From NCBI GenBank assembly GCA_022478985.1, contig JAKSZP010017463.1, forward strand, positions 23,318-87,317: DNA of 64,000 nucleotides. The letters are read 5' to 3'. The notes under the pieces were generated by a model. That model was not told where the DNA came from and did no database searches. It saw nothing but the letters and a program-made list of their open reading frames with translations. Position numbers and translations under genes: made by a program. This document shows, piece after piece, positions 11,716 to 24,033 of this stretch (the first letter of the stretch is position 1; every line of letters starts with the position of its first letter). Source of the stretch: Massospora cicadina. Taxonomy: Eukaryota > Entomophthoromycota > Entomophthoromycetes > Entomophthorales > Entomophthoraceae.

Positions 11716-12615
11716 ATAAAGAATCCCATAGTCAAAACAGAAGATGATCCATCTGCCATGTCCTTTTCTGGAGGCCCAGCAAACAACAGACGTCTTGCAA
11801 AAGTAAAAATGGACATATTCCGATGTCCTTGGAAATATTTACCAGCCAAACTGTTGTCATAAAGTGTGCGTGCCCCTCCCCCACCCTGTTTATGCTATAA
11901 ATCAGAGCACTTTGCCAACAGTAGAACGCTGGGATATTTTGTAATTTCCCTAAATAAACAATAATGTCCAACAACTGACTCAGAGCAATTTTAACTTTTA
12001 CGGTTTAAATTTCTGTCTTCCCCAACAAAACCACCACAACCAATGGAAGATACCCACTCTCTGTTCTCTACAATAGCGGTTGCTGTCTCCATGTTGGATT
12101 CAGTGCTGGTCTCACTCAATGGAGGGAACTAAGGGGCCCACCCTAGAGGAACTGGCCTATCAACCCCCACCCTAAGGATATGTGGGCAATGATTACACCC
12201 TGAACATCATTATGATTGAATAAAATTACTTGTTATGCTCAAGGATTTTGCAAAGGATTACCATGACAGAGTGGAATCCTAAAAGATGCTGGCGGAAATG
12301 AATGGTGATTCATTGACCCCCCTCACTATCAAGTGCACGCACTGATCAACCCAACGCTAAACCCAAATCAGAATGATTGACATGAACTCCCTTATCTGAA
12401 CCAATTGGTTCCTCCAAAGCGGGAGGCATGGGAAAAATTATTGTCAGTCCTCCGCCTGATATCCAGAACTGTTTTAATGTTTGTGATTAATACATCCTGC
12501 ATTTTTATCCTAGTGGATTTTATTCTTTCATACTTAGAATGACGGTGGCATGTAGGCTATGTATGCTATTATGGGTAGTGGTTTACCCCAATAAAAGCCA
12601 AGTCTTTCCTTATCA
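11716..12615. other. Right part of insert X
   Basis: Open frame 11716-11862 continues the possible exon at the left of T2 (contains SFSGGPANNRRLAK). Downstream of it I see no further coding sequence that I can support. The sequence is less AT-rich than T1 and ends in an AAGTCTTTCCTTATCA block, which mirrors the left end of X. Confidence 0.35.
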
Positions 12616-13829
12616 CACCATATGTATTACAAGGACATGGTGAGATAAAAGGTCTTTTAGCCAACTTGCAGAAGTTATCCATGACAGTGAAGAGGCACTA
12701 AACATTAGTTTACTTACATATAATTCAGTTGAAGAGATCATGGGCGTCCATGAGTTTGATCATTAAAAAAACTTTTCAATGCATAATAGCGCCTTAACTA
12801 GCATCTTGAAGGTGGTATATAAAGAAAGATGTAAGAAGAGAATACCTTACTCTCCAAGAATAAATTAATAAACAACGTAAACGCACCTAGTAAGGTGACA
12901 ACACCTTCATAGCTTAAAAAACCAGATAAATTTCATAAGAAGTTAACCCACAAGGACAGAAATTGATATCATAGGATTAATAAAGATAAAAGTCTTTATT
13001 TAAGGTATAAGAGATGACCAACAGATAGATTGGTTGAAAAAGACCTAACTTTAAGGAAAATTTAATCAAGGGACTGAATCAATTCAGTGGGGCTTGAAAA
13101 CAATTATAGCAATAATACATATACCATCTAAGGTATTTTTATACCTCAATTATATGTGAACACAAGTTTTTGATACCAGATCATTTTTACCATTTTTGGT
13201 ATTATTAAACTTGATGAACGAGTCTAATCCCAGCTTGGAATTTAAAGGTAATGACCCGTCATCATTTAATTTGTAATTAGTAATTCTTTATACAGTTGAT
13301 GTAACATCTCAGACCCTATCAAGCAATTTTAGGGTTTTACCTGGGCCTGTTTGGCCTTGACTCAGCGTTTATTCATGGTATACCTGAGGCCAGTGAGGGG
13401 GCAACTTGACCCCTTTGGCCTTCCTTGTCTCCCTCTTTATCTTTTGACTAATCCAGAAATCATGTCATGGTAAATTACAAAAGCTTAATGAAATAACAAA
13501 CATAAAGGACAAGCCTAGCACTGTTCAAGAAGTACCACATAATCTTTGCTATGTACTATCTTAATTTGGGAAGCACTTGCAATATCATCCACTGCGTAGA
13601 CACTAGAAATCAAGCCCCATCCACATTCATCAAATCTGCCACTTATATGCCATGGAGAAAGTATAACAGGAGGAATTGATAACTTTTGAAATAAGCAATG
13701 CTATAACTACTCAAGATCTTATGAGCCTCCCCAGTTCTAATTTCAAAAAGAAGTTAGGAACTTACTGTGTAGTTTTAGACTAATAAAAAGGTATATTTTA
13801 CCAAAAAAGAAATTAATACCCCCTGCTAA
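12616..13829 (+). pseudogene. T1 protease-RT linker remnant
   Basis: From 12625 the DNA (ACAAGGACATGGTGAGAT) matches the T5 linker at 42215 (TTCTGGGACATGGGGAGAT) and continues to about 12840, including CATGAGTTTGATCA versus CATGAGTTCAGTTCA. From 12850 to 13829 the sequence is longer than in T5 and no similarity was seen, so another decayed insert may be present, for example around the GC-richer patch at 13310-13450. Confidence 0.5.
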
Positions 13830-14698
13830 GAATTGTATACACAGTGAACTATTTGGGTGGCGCCAAATATGTTTACGCCATGGATCTAATTTCTAGATAC
13901 TGTCAGATAAAGCTTCCTGAAGCTGAACATGAAATGTGCACAATAACTACTTCTGAAGGACTATTTGAATCTACTCAAATGCTACAAGGGTGTGCAACAC
14001 CTTAGTGACAACCTAATGGGTAATAGACAATATAATCAGAGATCCAAGATTCATAAGCTTATGTATAGTTGGGCAACATAAACATTTTATTGCAAAATTC
14101 TTAACAAATATAGAGCACTTAAAATATTTGTTCCACCAGCTTTCCACCAATAGTCTGAAGATAAAACCAAGTAAATTTATTTTCATAAAGATTAGTTGTG
14201 TAACCTTGGCTTTATAATAGATAAATTAGGTCTGTGCTCTCATCCTGACAATTTCAAAGCCATCAAACAAATGTATACACCCATTAATAGATTCGTCATA
14301 CAGGTTTATATGAGAATGGTCATATAACACCAGAAATAAATCCCCAATCTTATCTGTATTGAAAATCATTCATTGTATTTCTAAAAAGAATGTGCTTTAA
14401 CCTAGACTAAATAGTACCAGAGCGCCTTTTGCACCTTCAGAACGGCTTTAAAGAATGCCTCAGTGCTACAATATCCTAACTATAATAAAGAGTTATATTA
14501 CATACTTGTGCATCCCTTTCTGCTACTGAAGAGTTACTTTCCCAATGAGATTACAATGGTGTCAAGACCACAGTAGCCTACTGTATCTGGATTCTGAACT
14601 CCTATGATAAGAACCTCACCTTCATCAAATGGGAGTTCTTGGACAAGATCTAAATATGCAGATATTTTGGGTGTACTTAATGTAGCAATCAGGTTAAA
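13830..14698 (+). pseudogene. T1 reverse transcriptase and RNase H start
   Basis: The DNA aligns with T5 42770-43600. It begins in the GGCGCCAAATATGTTTACGC block (T5: GGGAGCTCATTACTTCTCCGC), runs through the catalytic region, where ATAGTTGGGC stands in place of a YLDD-type motif, and ends in the start of RNase H around 14490-14660. Dense stops; old pseudogene. Confidence 0.65.
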
Positions 14699-14712
14699 CT
14701 GATTGCTACATT
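14679..14712. repeat. Perfect 14-bp hairpin at an insertion junction
   Basis: AATGTAGCAATCAG, loop GTTAAA, CTGATTGCTACATT. The left arm appears to be T1 sequence, since TGTAGCAATCAGGTTAAA resembles CTGCAATACACAGGTTAAA at 16477-16495. The right arm is the first part of the inserted sequence. Confidence 0.75.
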
Positions 14713-16476
14713 TTGACCCTGGATATGAGAATCCAGACCCAAGTCAAAAATCTTTTGGGGTTTTTAGCTGAGTTAGGGCTCAGCGCAGGGATGCTCTTCT
14801 CATAAGCCATTCTTTAGGCGCATAAGATCCTAAAGCTTGGTGTGGAATAGGATCCCCAAAAGGGAGGTCTTTAAGTTCAAGACTGCTTAATTTATGAACT
14901 CAGTTCAGAATTCTTAAGCTCTAACCCAAAGAGTGGGTTCATCATATGATTTTTGAAACCATCCTTACCTTGTCTTTCCTGGCATTCTGAAATGCATCAA
15001 GTTTTTGTCACATTAACAAAGACTTGGGTTTTTGTAGCTTGATCTCCCCCAATTAGTCTGACTTTTCCCTTGGTGCGCTCATGGTGTAAAATTACTGATT
15101 TTTTTGTTCATGACACTTTTTTTCATATAAAGAAAATAAGGGTAATTCTGTGAGTTTAAATCTCATTTATTTGCTTTGTCTTACATATAATTTTTAGTTT
15201 TCCTGATTAAGAAGTGCAAATTAGTTAGTTTCATAAGGCACTAACGCTTACCTCAAGAGTCCAACCTTGCTTTGGACATTCTTTTGGCGTCATAAATTGG
15301 CGCCAATTACAAGGAAAGATGGAAATAGCAAAATGAGAATATTTTCATTTGTTACTCTTACATGGTGGATTAAGGCTCAATTATAGTGGATGATCCCTCA
15401 CCCTATGGAAAAACCCTCCTGAAATCACCATTTTAATCTGAACTATTTTTTTAATACTATAGCTGGTTAGAAAAACTTTTGTCATTCCTAGAATGTCCAG
15501 AAATCAAAATATCTTACAAAAAGCTAAAGAATTTTTTTGGGCTTTGTTGGGTCTAAAATCCTGGTAATGAAGGTATTTATATACCCCTTGGCCACTTCTT
15601 TATTTTTTTGCCAGTCACTATGACATCAGAGGATGCACAATTACATACCAGTATAAAAGAGTATGAACCAAAGTCATAGAAAAATGCTTTGGAAAATGAC
15701 CCTTACACCTTTGGGTTCAGCCGCAAATGATAGACAAATTACTGAAACCTTGTCTAAAGAGAGTTTACCCAATTTGCACAAAGCTGAGCAATGAGTATAT
15801 TTCCAAATTGGGAAGCAAATTAAAATCTTTTAACTTCATTGAATGAGATGAATAAGGTACCATGCAGTTGAAAGAGCCACAAGGGTCATGAGAACAACGG
15901 GAACTATAGTGAGCTCAAAACAGAAGCCATGCATTCACAAAAAAGACCAGAGCTTCACAGTATACTTTACTAAAAAATCAGAAGATTCCAGAGATTTAGT
16001 AAATTGGAATTTAATATCTTGAAACTAAGTTTCAAATGAGAAATTGGCTTAAGAAAAGGAGTTAATTTACTAAAAATAAGCTCTACTTAGCACCTCAAAT
16101 CCATTATACACTTAATATATACTTTCTATATTCTTACAATAAATAACTTATTTCACAAAAGTTTTCTTTAATATATATTTTTCAATTTAATACTAATAAC
16201 GTCAAATAGAATATTTATTATCAAAAGGTTTGGAATTAGCTTTACTATTGCCAACAGATGTTGAAAGGAATCCAGTGTTCTCAGGAGCAGCCCCCTGTTA
16301 TGTTTAGTTCTAGGGCACTAGCATGGTGAACACACTTGAAACCATGAGAAAAAAGTCCCACATATACAAAAACTAGACTTTCAACTGCCTGGAGATGCAT
16401 CCTGTGAACAGATAAATGACTTATTGTAAGTAAATAAACCCTTTATATCAGTACCCTCTTAGCAAGCAGGCCACTC
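14699..16476. mobile_element. Unidentified insert in the T1 RNase H region
   Basis: T1 RNase H sequence stops near 14698 and resumes at 16477. The ends are flanked by a degraded direct repeat (14681-14698 and 16477-16495), which would fit a target duplication of 15-19 bp. The 1.8 kb between has no convincing reading frame or terminal repeat. The family is unknown. Confidence 0.4.
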
Positions 16477-17530
16477 CTGCAATACACAGGTTAAAATTTA
16501 AGGTTGTGGCTGACCATGAATTGATATGCTGGTTGCAAAATCCTTTAGAACTATAAGCATTTAATATGATGGTCCCTAAAATTTTGTGCCCAGAACCTTA
16601 ACACATTGCTCTGGACTAAAAGACCATAATGTAAATTGCTTATTGTGGTTAAAAAAGTTGTTGTAATATTTATCATGCAGACCTGATTTACAAGAAGATA
16701 ATAGGTGGCAAATACCTCAACATACGCTTTAAGTAATATTGTTGTATGATTAAATTTAGCCATTTTTTGGGAATTGTTGAACTGTTCAGAAGATTGGCAA
16801 AGCTAACTTTAATTCCCCTAGACCTTAAAATCATTTATAATTATCACTAAAGTGCACAAAGTGGTAGGACATAGAAAATTTACACAAAATATGGAATTCC
16901 TTAAGCCTCAATATGATTAGGAAAGAGTAAAATTCAATAATACAAAAAGATCTCATGCTGCCAATAGTATCAGTTAGTGAAACCATTTCACTAATTACAA
17001 CCTATTGGAGGGTGAAGCCTTATTTTAAATGGAAAACTTATTTTTAGTAACGTTGTAAGCCTTTTCCCATTGATAAAATATGACCCAGAAGTATAGTAGC
17101 CATAGACCATCTAAAAAAGTGAGTGGAATATTTGATGTCTATGGATGAGGCGCAGTGATCAATGCAAGGACAATTGTAGAGTGCTTCATACAGCCGCATG
17201 GTTGCCATCAACTTATTCTTACAAATAATGGAACTTACTTAACCTTTCATTTCAAACTCAAGTTAGATAATATGATGGCGATCCACAAACTATTTATGAA
17301 CTCATATCACCACAAGCCCAATGAGACCATTACTCATGTAAATGGATCCTAGTGAACATCCTCCAAAAGAACTTGGCAGACTGGCTAATAGATTGGGGCT
17401 TACTCCTACTTACCACTTTTTTTCGTTCACACCATCAGCTATGATTTAAATTTCAAATGAGCCCATTTCATCAAATGTATTAAGGCATCTACTTTCTTCT
17501 CTTCTATAATCCTTCACGAATAAAATTCTC
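16477..17530 (+). pseudogene. T1 RNase H end and integrase
   Basis: At 16491 the RNase H motif region resumes: KFKVVADHELICWLQN here, KFKVVTDHASLRWLQN in T5. Integrase core follows, best seen at 17155-17352. VECFIQPHGCHQLILTNNGT corresponds to the [20 protein letters not shown] of T5, with the second catalytic Asp changed to Asn. Similarity fades at about 17530. Not functional. Confidence 0.72.
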
Positions 17531-17657
17531 ATTAATTTATAACACTTTTTTCAAACTAAATTTTAACTTTGATAAAAATTTAATTTATAAACTTTTTTAC
17601 TAACCTGGTGAAGAAAGTCAAAAATAATAACTAGAATCTAAGATGGTGGATCACGCT
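17531..17657. other. Left flank of N1, unidentified
   Basis: AT-rich sequence between the end of T1 integrase similarity and the N1 target duplication. Together with 24128-25680 it forms about 1.7 kb of sequence that does not match T5 or T2. Confidence 0.35.
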
Positions 17658-17782
17658 GATAGGATTTGATATATTTTTTTTAGTACTAGATGGTCCCAAC
17701 CCAAGGGGGAAATTCATCGATGTTTATTGAATTACGACTGGGCTCCTAAGAGCCTGAGGCGAGGGAAGGGGAGGAGGAGGCA

Positions 17783-20700
17783 TCAAGAAAGGGAGGGGTT
17801 TGCGCGCCAGAGCCGTGCTGCAGTGACAACTGAGCGGGGGAGGGTTGGCGACATAGTGCAGACCTTCAGGGCCATCTCAAAGTGTACCTGAAAGTGGGTG
17901 ATCATGTGTGGAAGGGTCCACACCTGCTGGTCAAAGGCAGCACGAAGGAAGGAGTTATGGATGGTCCAGATGGCTGTGGCATAGGCGAGGACACGGAGGG
18001 GTCAGTGGCAACCAGGCAATGTCTGCTCAAACATGAGGTCTTGCACAGGGTGTCCAGACCAGGGCTGAGCATGGAGGAGCGCGCGGGCCTTTGGCCAAAA
18101 TGCGGCGACACCTGGACAGGTGAAAAAATGATGGAGGTGGGAGTCAATAGGCTCCACACAGCGGGGGCAGCTTCGGTGCTGGAAGGTAGGGCCAGTCCGG
18201 TCCCCTGTCCTGTATGAACAGTGGAGCACTCTCCATAAGGTGTTGGACACCTTTGCTGACAGGATGGGGTGATAGACGTCCTTCCACAATTCCTTAAGGT
18301 CAAATCTCACGGAGGGAGGGAGGAGCTCAAGGAGTCTTGGGCGGATGGGAGGACGATCTTGGGGGTTGAGGCGAGTTGTGACAACTTGTCCATTGTGCAC
18401 AATTGCATGGCGACGTGGGCTGAGGCCAGGGCCCTCCCTTCTGTATGGGAAGGCATGGTGGATCCGCGCGCCTACTCGTTTCAGGGCAAGGAGAGCCTGG
18501 TTCCAGTAGGGGGATGAGGATGGTTTTAGGCGATGGCCTGGGTGGTTTGTGAGCCACTCCCTAATGAGGTCAGAGATGCTCTAGGAAGACCCAGAGCTGA
18601 TGACACTGACTGGCGGAGGGCGGGCGCCCATTGGGGCATGGGGGTCGCGTCCCAGCAGACAATCGGCCATAGGAACTTCAGGAAGATTGTGGTGGCGTGG
18701 GATCGCGTGTCCAGAAGCCCTAGGCCCCCTTCATTGCAGGGTCGGGCAATGGTTGAGAGGGCTATTGGTGGATGGTTTGAGCCCCAGATCCAACAGCGGA
18801 GGAGTACATTGAGCCGCGTATAAAAGGCATCTGTGAATGGGCAGACGTGCGCTAGGAACCAGACTTTTGAGAGGAGGAACACATTGGCCATCAGAGCTCG
18901 ACCCTGGGGGTGATGTGCCGCTGGTTCCAGCTGACAAACCTGGAGTTAACTGCTGCAAGGAGCAAGTCCTCATTGTCTTTTAGCGCAACTCCTTGTTGGT
19001 TGGTGAGAACGCCCAGGTGACGGAAGGTACCGCGCTCAGGTTCAATACCAAATGGTGGGGGGAAGGTGGGGGAGCCGACCTGTACAACTGTTGTCTTGGA
19101 GGTGTTGACCATGGCGTTGGACGCCTTGGTGTACCTCTAAATGGTCACAGCAGCGAGGGCAACATCCCCTGGGCAGCCAAATGCAATGGCAGTGTCATCT
19201 GCAAATGCCATGGTGCGTGTGGGGGCTTTACCTGGGACCAGAATCCCTGTTAGCTTGTCCTGTAAGGAGGCCAAGAGGGGGTCAAGGGTGATGTTAAAAA
19301 GGATAGGGCTCAGGGGGTCCCCTTGCTGGAGACCTTGTCCAACTGGTACTGCCACTGTAAAACCCATTGGCGCCAGGACTCTGGTGTGGAGCTGGTCATA
19401 GAGCGCTGATATCCAGCGCCTAGCTGCGGGTGGGAGATGGAAGCGGGCCAGGGAAGCATCAATATACTTCCAGGCTACCCGATCATATGCTTTCTCCATA
19501 TCCAGAAGAGCCACAAAGCCATTCACCTTACGAGAGTTAGCAGTCAAAGTCACGTGAAGGTCATTATAGTTGTCCTATAACGACCTCCCCGGAATAAAAC
19601 CGTACTGGGATGGGGAGAGGCGAGGTGACACCCATTTGGTGATGCGGTTGGCCAGAAGCTTCGTGAAGAGCTTGTGGTCTGTGTTGATTAACGCTATGGG
19701 GCGCCAGTTTGCCAGGTTCTCACGGTCTGACTTCTTGTGAATGAGGGTCGTGATTGAGCCTCTGGAGTCGGGGAGGACCTCGCCATTCACCAAGAGTGCA
19801 GCGAAGAGGTCGCGGAGGGTTCTGGCTATCACTGCAGGTTCCAGAAGGTACACCTCAAAGGGTATTCCGTCTGGGCCTGGGGCTTTAAGCCGTGGGGATT
19901 TCAGAAGGGTTTCCATCACCTCCTGGATGGAAATAGGCGCCAGTAGAGCCTCATCAGCCCGTGGGTCAATGGGCGGCTCTGGAGCCCGCCACAGGAAGTC
20001 TTGGATGTCCGATGGGTCCACCTGGGTGGCATGGAAGAGGCTGGAGTAGAAGCGGTGTAGTTCCTGCGTGATTTCCTCCTTATCTGAAGTGGTCGTAGTG
20101 CCAATCTTCAGTGCAGTAATATCCTGCGCTGTTGACCGGGCTTTCTGTTTCTGAAAGAAGAAGCGTGTGGGGCGTTCCCATTGAGCATAGTAACGAGATG
20201 TTGTAAAGTTTGCTGCCCGTTCTTCCTGCAGTGTGAGCTCCAAGCGGAGTGCTTCCTGCGCCGCTTCCCAGTCTTCCAACCATCTGGGAGAGGGCGAAGG
20301 CTGGCAGTTTCGCTCCAGATGTCTGATTCTGGCTTCCGCCCTTTTGACTCTGGCGCGAGCTGCAGTCATCTGGGCTTTGGCACAGTTGTAAGCAACGCGG
20401 GTGATGCCCTCCTTGGTCACCGCCCATCTAGCCTTGTGGTCAAGCAGGTGGGGTGGGGGGAGGTGAGAGTCTCCCGGATGGTCATAGACAGCTTCTCCTT
20501 AGTGAAGGGGTTGTTGAGAAGAGCTGGGGCAACCCTGGTCCAGAACCTACGCGACGGTCTAAGTGTGGTGGTGAGGACAACGGTGAGTGACCTGTGATCA
20601 CTCAGATGGTTGTCACGAGAGATGGGAGAGGAGACGCGGCCAATTAGCAGGGGGCCAATAAGTGCCATATCTATGCGTGACGCTGACTGGAAAGCTCCTC

Positions 20701-21273
20701 CATCATACTGGATCCTAGTCATGCAACCTAGGCCAGACGCGGAGGGTGGAGGCGCATCTATAAAGCCACTCAGGAGAAGGAAGTCCTGGAGGCGACTTGA
20801 TCCAGGGCGTTCCTTTGCTGAAGGGGGTAAGAGTCACGGACGCGACTTATGGTTGTGTTGAAATCTCCTAAGAGGACTGTATTCCGTGGGAGATTGAGTT
20901 AGAGGAGCTCTTCCAAGAGCCGATTTTGCTCCTGACCTGTATTAGGCAGGTAGATGCTTGCAGCGAAGAAGGAGAAGTCAGGAGTGGTGAGTTTGGCCAG
21001 TATGAGGCGGCCACCTAGATATTGTGAAAAAGAATGGGTTTTAACCCGGGGATTCAAAACAATAAGGGCGGCATGGTTTGTCCAGAAGGAGTTGCCTCCA
21101 AACTGTTCATTCCATGCAGATTGTTCGTGGGGGAGGATATGGGGCTCCTGGACAGCAGCGATGTCAATTTGTGCTGACCTGAAGTTTCGGAGGAGGCGGG
21201 CTCTCCGCTTAAAGTCCCACAACCCATTTGCGTTGATGGATTGCAGGGCCAGGGTGCTGCCATGGGGACTCAT
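17783..21273 (-). pseudogene. N1 ORF2: AP-endonuclease, reverse transcriptase, zinc finger
   Basis: About 1160 codons in total, now in pieces. The start ATG overlaps the ORF1 stop as ATGA (21270-21273), suggesting coupled translation. The endonuclease domain holds the AVQEPHI stretch near 21150, LGDFNT near 20845, and DNHLSDHRS near 20600. Reverse transcriptase holds GPDGIPFEVY and WRPIALINTDHK (20420-19575), then MEKAYDRVAW, GLQQGDPLSP and the catalytic FADD at about 19190. The C-terminal part has a zinc-finger-like CPRC...H...FFTC cluster at 18180-18125. Stops at about 20898, 19572, 19139, 18526 and 18000, and frameshifts near 20810 and 20440, inactivate it. Confidence 0.9.
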
Positions 21274-24033
21274 AGCTGTTCCCCTCCATGTCCTGGGGGG
21301 TTGCCAGCGCTTAAACCTGCTGCTGTGAGGCGGCTAGTTTTGAGTCCTTTAGCTTGACTATTAGCTGCAATCCGTGAGGAGCGTCGAGGGTTCTGAGGGA
21401 AGGAGAGGGTGGGGGGGGCGGAGGACCCAGTAAGCCAGCCTAGGATGCTGCCCCCGCTCCGTTGCAGGGGAAGGACCTGAGGGTGCTCAATGGTGACCTC
21501 CGCGGTGTCCCCATTTGATGAGTCTGAGTCCATATTCACTTCCTCCAACACTTCAAAGGATCCGCGCGAAATGGACTGTGGGGTTGGGGTAGGACTCTTT
21601 GAGGTGGCACTTCTACCACAGGCCGCGAGTTGCCAGTCCATGCTGGTGGGCATAGCTCCATTGGGAGCTGAGGGCTGATGCGATAAATCGCTGGTGGAGG
21701 TTGGTGGGGGTGCCGCGGAGCCCTGAGTGGGGGTGGCTGACGAGGGGCACCCTGTGGGAGATGCCTTGCGCTTGGTGAGAGAGGGAGTTGACTCTGGGAG
21801 ATTGGAGGGGGTGCCCATTGGAAGGGGGGCATGAGCGCGAAGGTATCCCACACCAATAGTGGGGTTAGCTGTTTCAACTGCTAGGCGTAAGGCCTCAGGG
21901 GACAGGTCTTGAATGGGAACCCATTGTGTGGGTTGTGAAATTGCTGCTGCAGCCATGTGGGATCGTTTTTGGCCTGGTTTAGGCCCCTGGGTGGTGGCTA
22001 AGAGGGCTTGTTTTCGAGCTGTGCAGCCACTATACAAGTGTCCAAGGGCGTTACACCATGAACACCGGGGCGCGCCTGATCAGGGTCGACAAAAAGATCT
22101 CAGGGCATGCCCCAACTACCGCCACACGAGGAATAACCTCAATGTTACGGGATACAGTGGGGGAGGGGATGAACGACGCCCTAGCAGTGCGAGCTCTTTG
22201 AGTGGGAGCATAGTAAGAGGGGACGCTAAAGTCCACTGAAAGAACAGACCCAAACTCCATTAAACCACGATGGAGTGCCAGTTTAAGAGACTCAGGATCA
22301 ACAGTCGTTGGTAGGTTGGAAAAAGTAACCCATGAAATTTTCTCCAGGTGAGAGCGTGTGCGGGAGATGCGAAGAGATCCGCGTGGAATAATGACCTGGA
22401 GGGTGGCAGCATGGTCAGCAAGGGCAGCTTCAGTGAAGCCCACATCGATGTAGTGGCCCTCCACTGATTCATGGATGGTGGTGTTAATAGGGAATGTCTC
22501 CGCAATCGCTGCAAAGTATGAGAAGTAATCCTCTGTATAGAATTCAACAGGGTTATGCCCATAATAAAGGCGAATTGCGTGGGAGAGGGTTGAGCGAGGT
22601 AGAGCTTTTTGCGCTCTAGTTTCGGCCCATTTCTTCTTAACATCAGCAATAAATGCCACCTCACGGGGATCAGCTTTGGGTAGCGTTGGTGCCAGAGGTT
22701 TTTGCCACACCCCAGTGGCTCCTTTAGTACGTTTGTGTTTGCTTTGGGCTGCAATTGCAGGTTGAGTGTGAGCTGGTGGTTTGGACAAGTTTGCGGAGTT
22801 CCCTTGTTTCTGGAATGTTACTGCAGTTGTTGGCGTCATATTAAATTGAGGGGCGGTTTGTTGGGCCTCTCTAAATTGGGGAGGCCCATCCAGATTGGAA
22901 TTAACTCCAGCCAGTTGGGAGGAGGGAGATGTTTCATCACCATCCCAATCTATTTGGGTAAATTCAGCCCGAGTATTTGCTGTGATTTCGTGGGCAAAAC
23001 TCACTGGCTGATTGGTGAATTGGTCATTTTCAGCATATTGAGATAAAGTGCCGACTTGAGAAGTGCCGATTATGGGGTTTAAATGGGACGGGTGAGATTG
23101 GAACTGGTGTGAAGTTCCAAAATCTGAACCATTTAGATCCCCATTGGGAAGAGTAGATTGTCCCTGTTTGGTGCTTAGTGAACCAGAATGTGCGGCTAAT
23201 CCAACCTTACATCCGAGGGTTTGGGGGCCAGGTGATTGTTGGGCCTCGCTAAATTGGGGAGTCCCATCCAGATTGGAATTAACTCCAGCCAATTGGGAGG
23301 AGGGAGATGTTTCATCACCATCCCAATCTATTTGGGTAAATTTAGCCCGAGTGTTTGCTGTGATTTCATGGGCAAAACTCATTGGCTGATTAGTGAATTG
23401 GTCGTTTTCAGCATATTGCGATAAAGTGCCGACTTGAGAAGTGCCAATTACGGGGTTTAAATGGGATGGGTGAGATTGGAACTGGTGTGAAGTTCCAAAA
23501 TCCGAACCATTTGAATCCTCATTGGGAAGAGTAGATTGTCCCAATTTGGTGCTTAGTGAACCAGAATGTGCGGCTAATCCAACCTTACATCTGAGGATTT
23601 GGGGGCCAGGTAGCTGGGTATCGCCCCTCATGGAGGGAGCCAGAAACACGGTGTCAGCAATAATAGATGGGGCTGAATTAGCTGACACAATGGGGGAGGT
23701 GAATATCTGGATGGGCTGAGTTGCATTCAACTGAGCAGACGCCATTAAAACAGCGTGGGTGATGGCCTCCTTGGTTGGAGGGGGCCCAGCGGGTTTGTGG
23801 GAGGCAGCACACACAGAGCTGTTAGGCGTGCAGGTTGCAGAAGTGCGATCAGGTGAACTGGCGCTAGTTGGAGTAGCTCCAGGTTGGGGGGTGGTGCCTG
23901 CTTTCATGGCTGCTGCTTGAGAGCGGGTGATTCTGGTTGACCCTGAGGTGGGTAACCGAGGGTTGCTTCGTTTGGGGGTGGTGCTGGCTCGTTTGGCATA
24001 GCCTGCGGGTTCTTTTGCGGGGTTTCCCGCCAT
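21270..24033 (-). pseudogene. N1 ORF1: nucleic-acid-binding protein, frameshifted
   Basis: ORF1 proteins coat LINE RNA. A 660-codon stretch (24033-22051) is rich in Ser, Thr, Pro and Gln. It contains a direct duplication of 126 codons (22858-23613) and ends with an RNA-binding-like region (YIDVGFTEAALADHAATLQV). A single extra base in the CCCC run at about 22065 shifts the frame into a premature stop. In the shifted frame the sequence goes on as the zinc knuckle CSWCNALGHLYSGC (CX2CX4HX4C) and continues to 21270. The end overlaps the ORF2 start by ATGA. With the shift ignored, ORF1 would be about 920 codons. Confidence 0.85.
22858..23613 (-). repeat. Tandem duplication of 378 bp inside N1 ORF1
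   Basis: Two head-to-tail copies, about 22858-23235 and 23236-23613, with a period of 378 bp (126 codons), so the frame is kept. Each encodes a CKVGLAAHSGSLSTK start and a TQIDWDGDETSPSSQLAG end. They differ at only a small number of positions. Confidence 0.9.

Larger units (their letters stand above)
5312..12615. mobile_element. Insert X in T1, itself carrying T2
   Basis: T1 protease sequence stops at about 5311 and resumes at about 12616. After removing T2 and its target duplication, about 1.32 kb of foreign sequence remains (5312-5735 plus 11716-12615). The two ends read TGATAACGAGACTT and, inverted, TGATAAGGAAAGACTT. This suggests an imperfect terminal inverted repeat of about 15 bp and hence a small DNA transposon. 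The flanking 8 bp are not convincingly duplicated. It could instead be a captured gene fragment. Confidence 0.45.

Noticed and set aside
11350..11862. 170-codon plus-strand frame.
   Set aside because: Its first two thirds lie antisense in the T2 5' LTR; only the last part, in insert X, is kept as a possible exon.
17783..21273. Stops in N1 ORF2 as evidence of C-to-T repeat-induced mutation.
   Set aside because: Every stop codon is one C-to-T step from Gln or Arg codons, so without an intact ancestor this proves nothing. The only case with a known ancestral residue is the Arg to TGA in T6 integrase at 38285.
20181..21328. Long plus-strand frames opposite N1 ORF2 (for example 20181-20597 and 20954-21328).
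   Set aside because: They are antisense shadows in a GC-rich coding region; the minus strand has the endonuclease and reverse transcriptase motifs.
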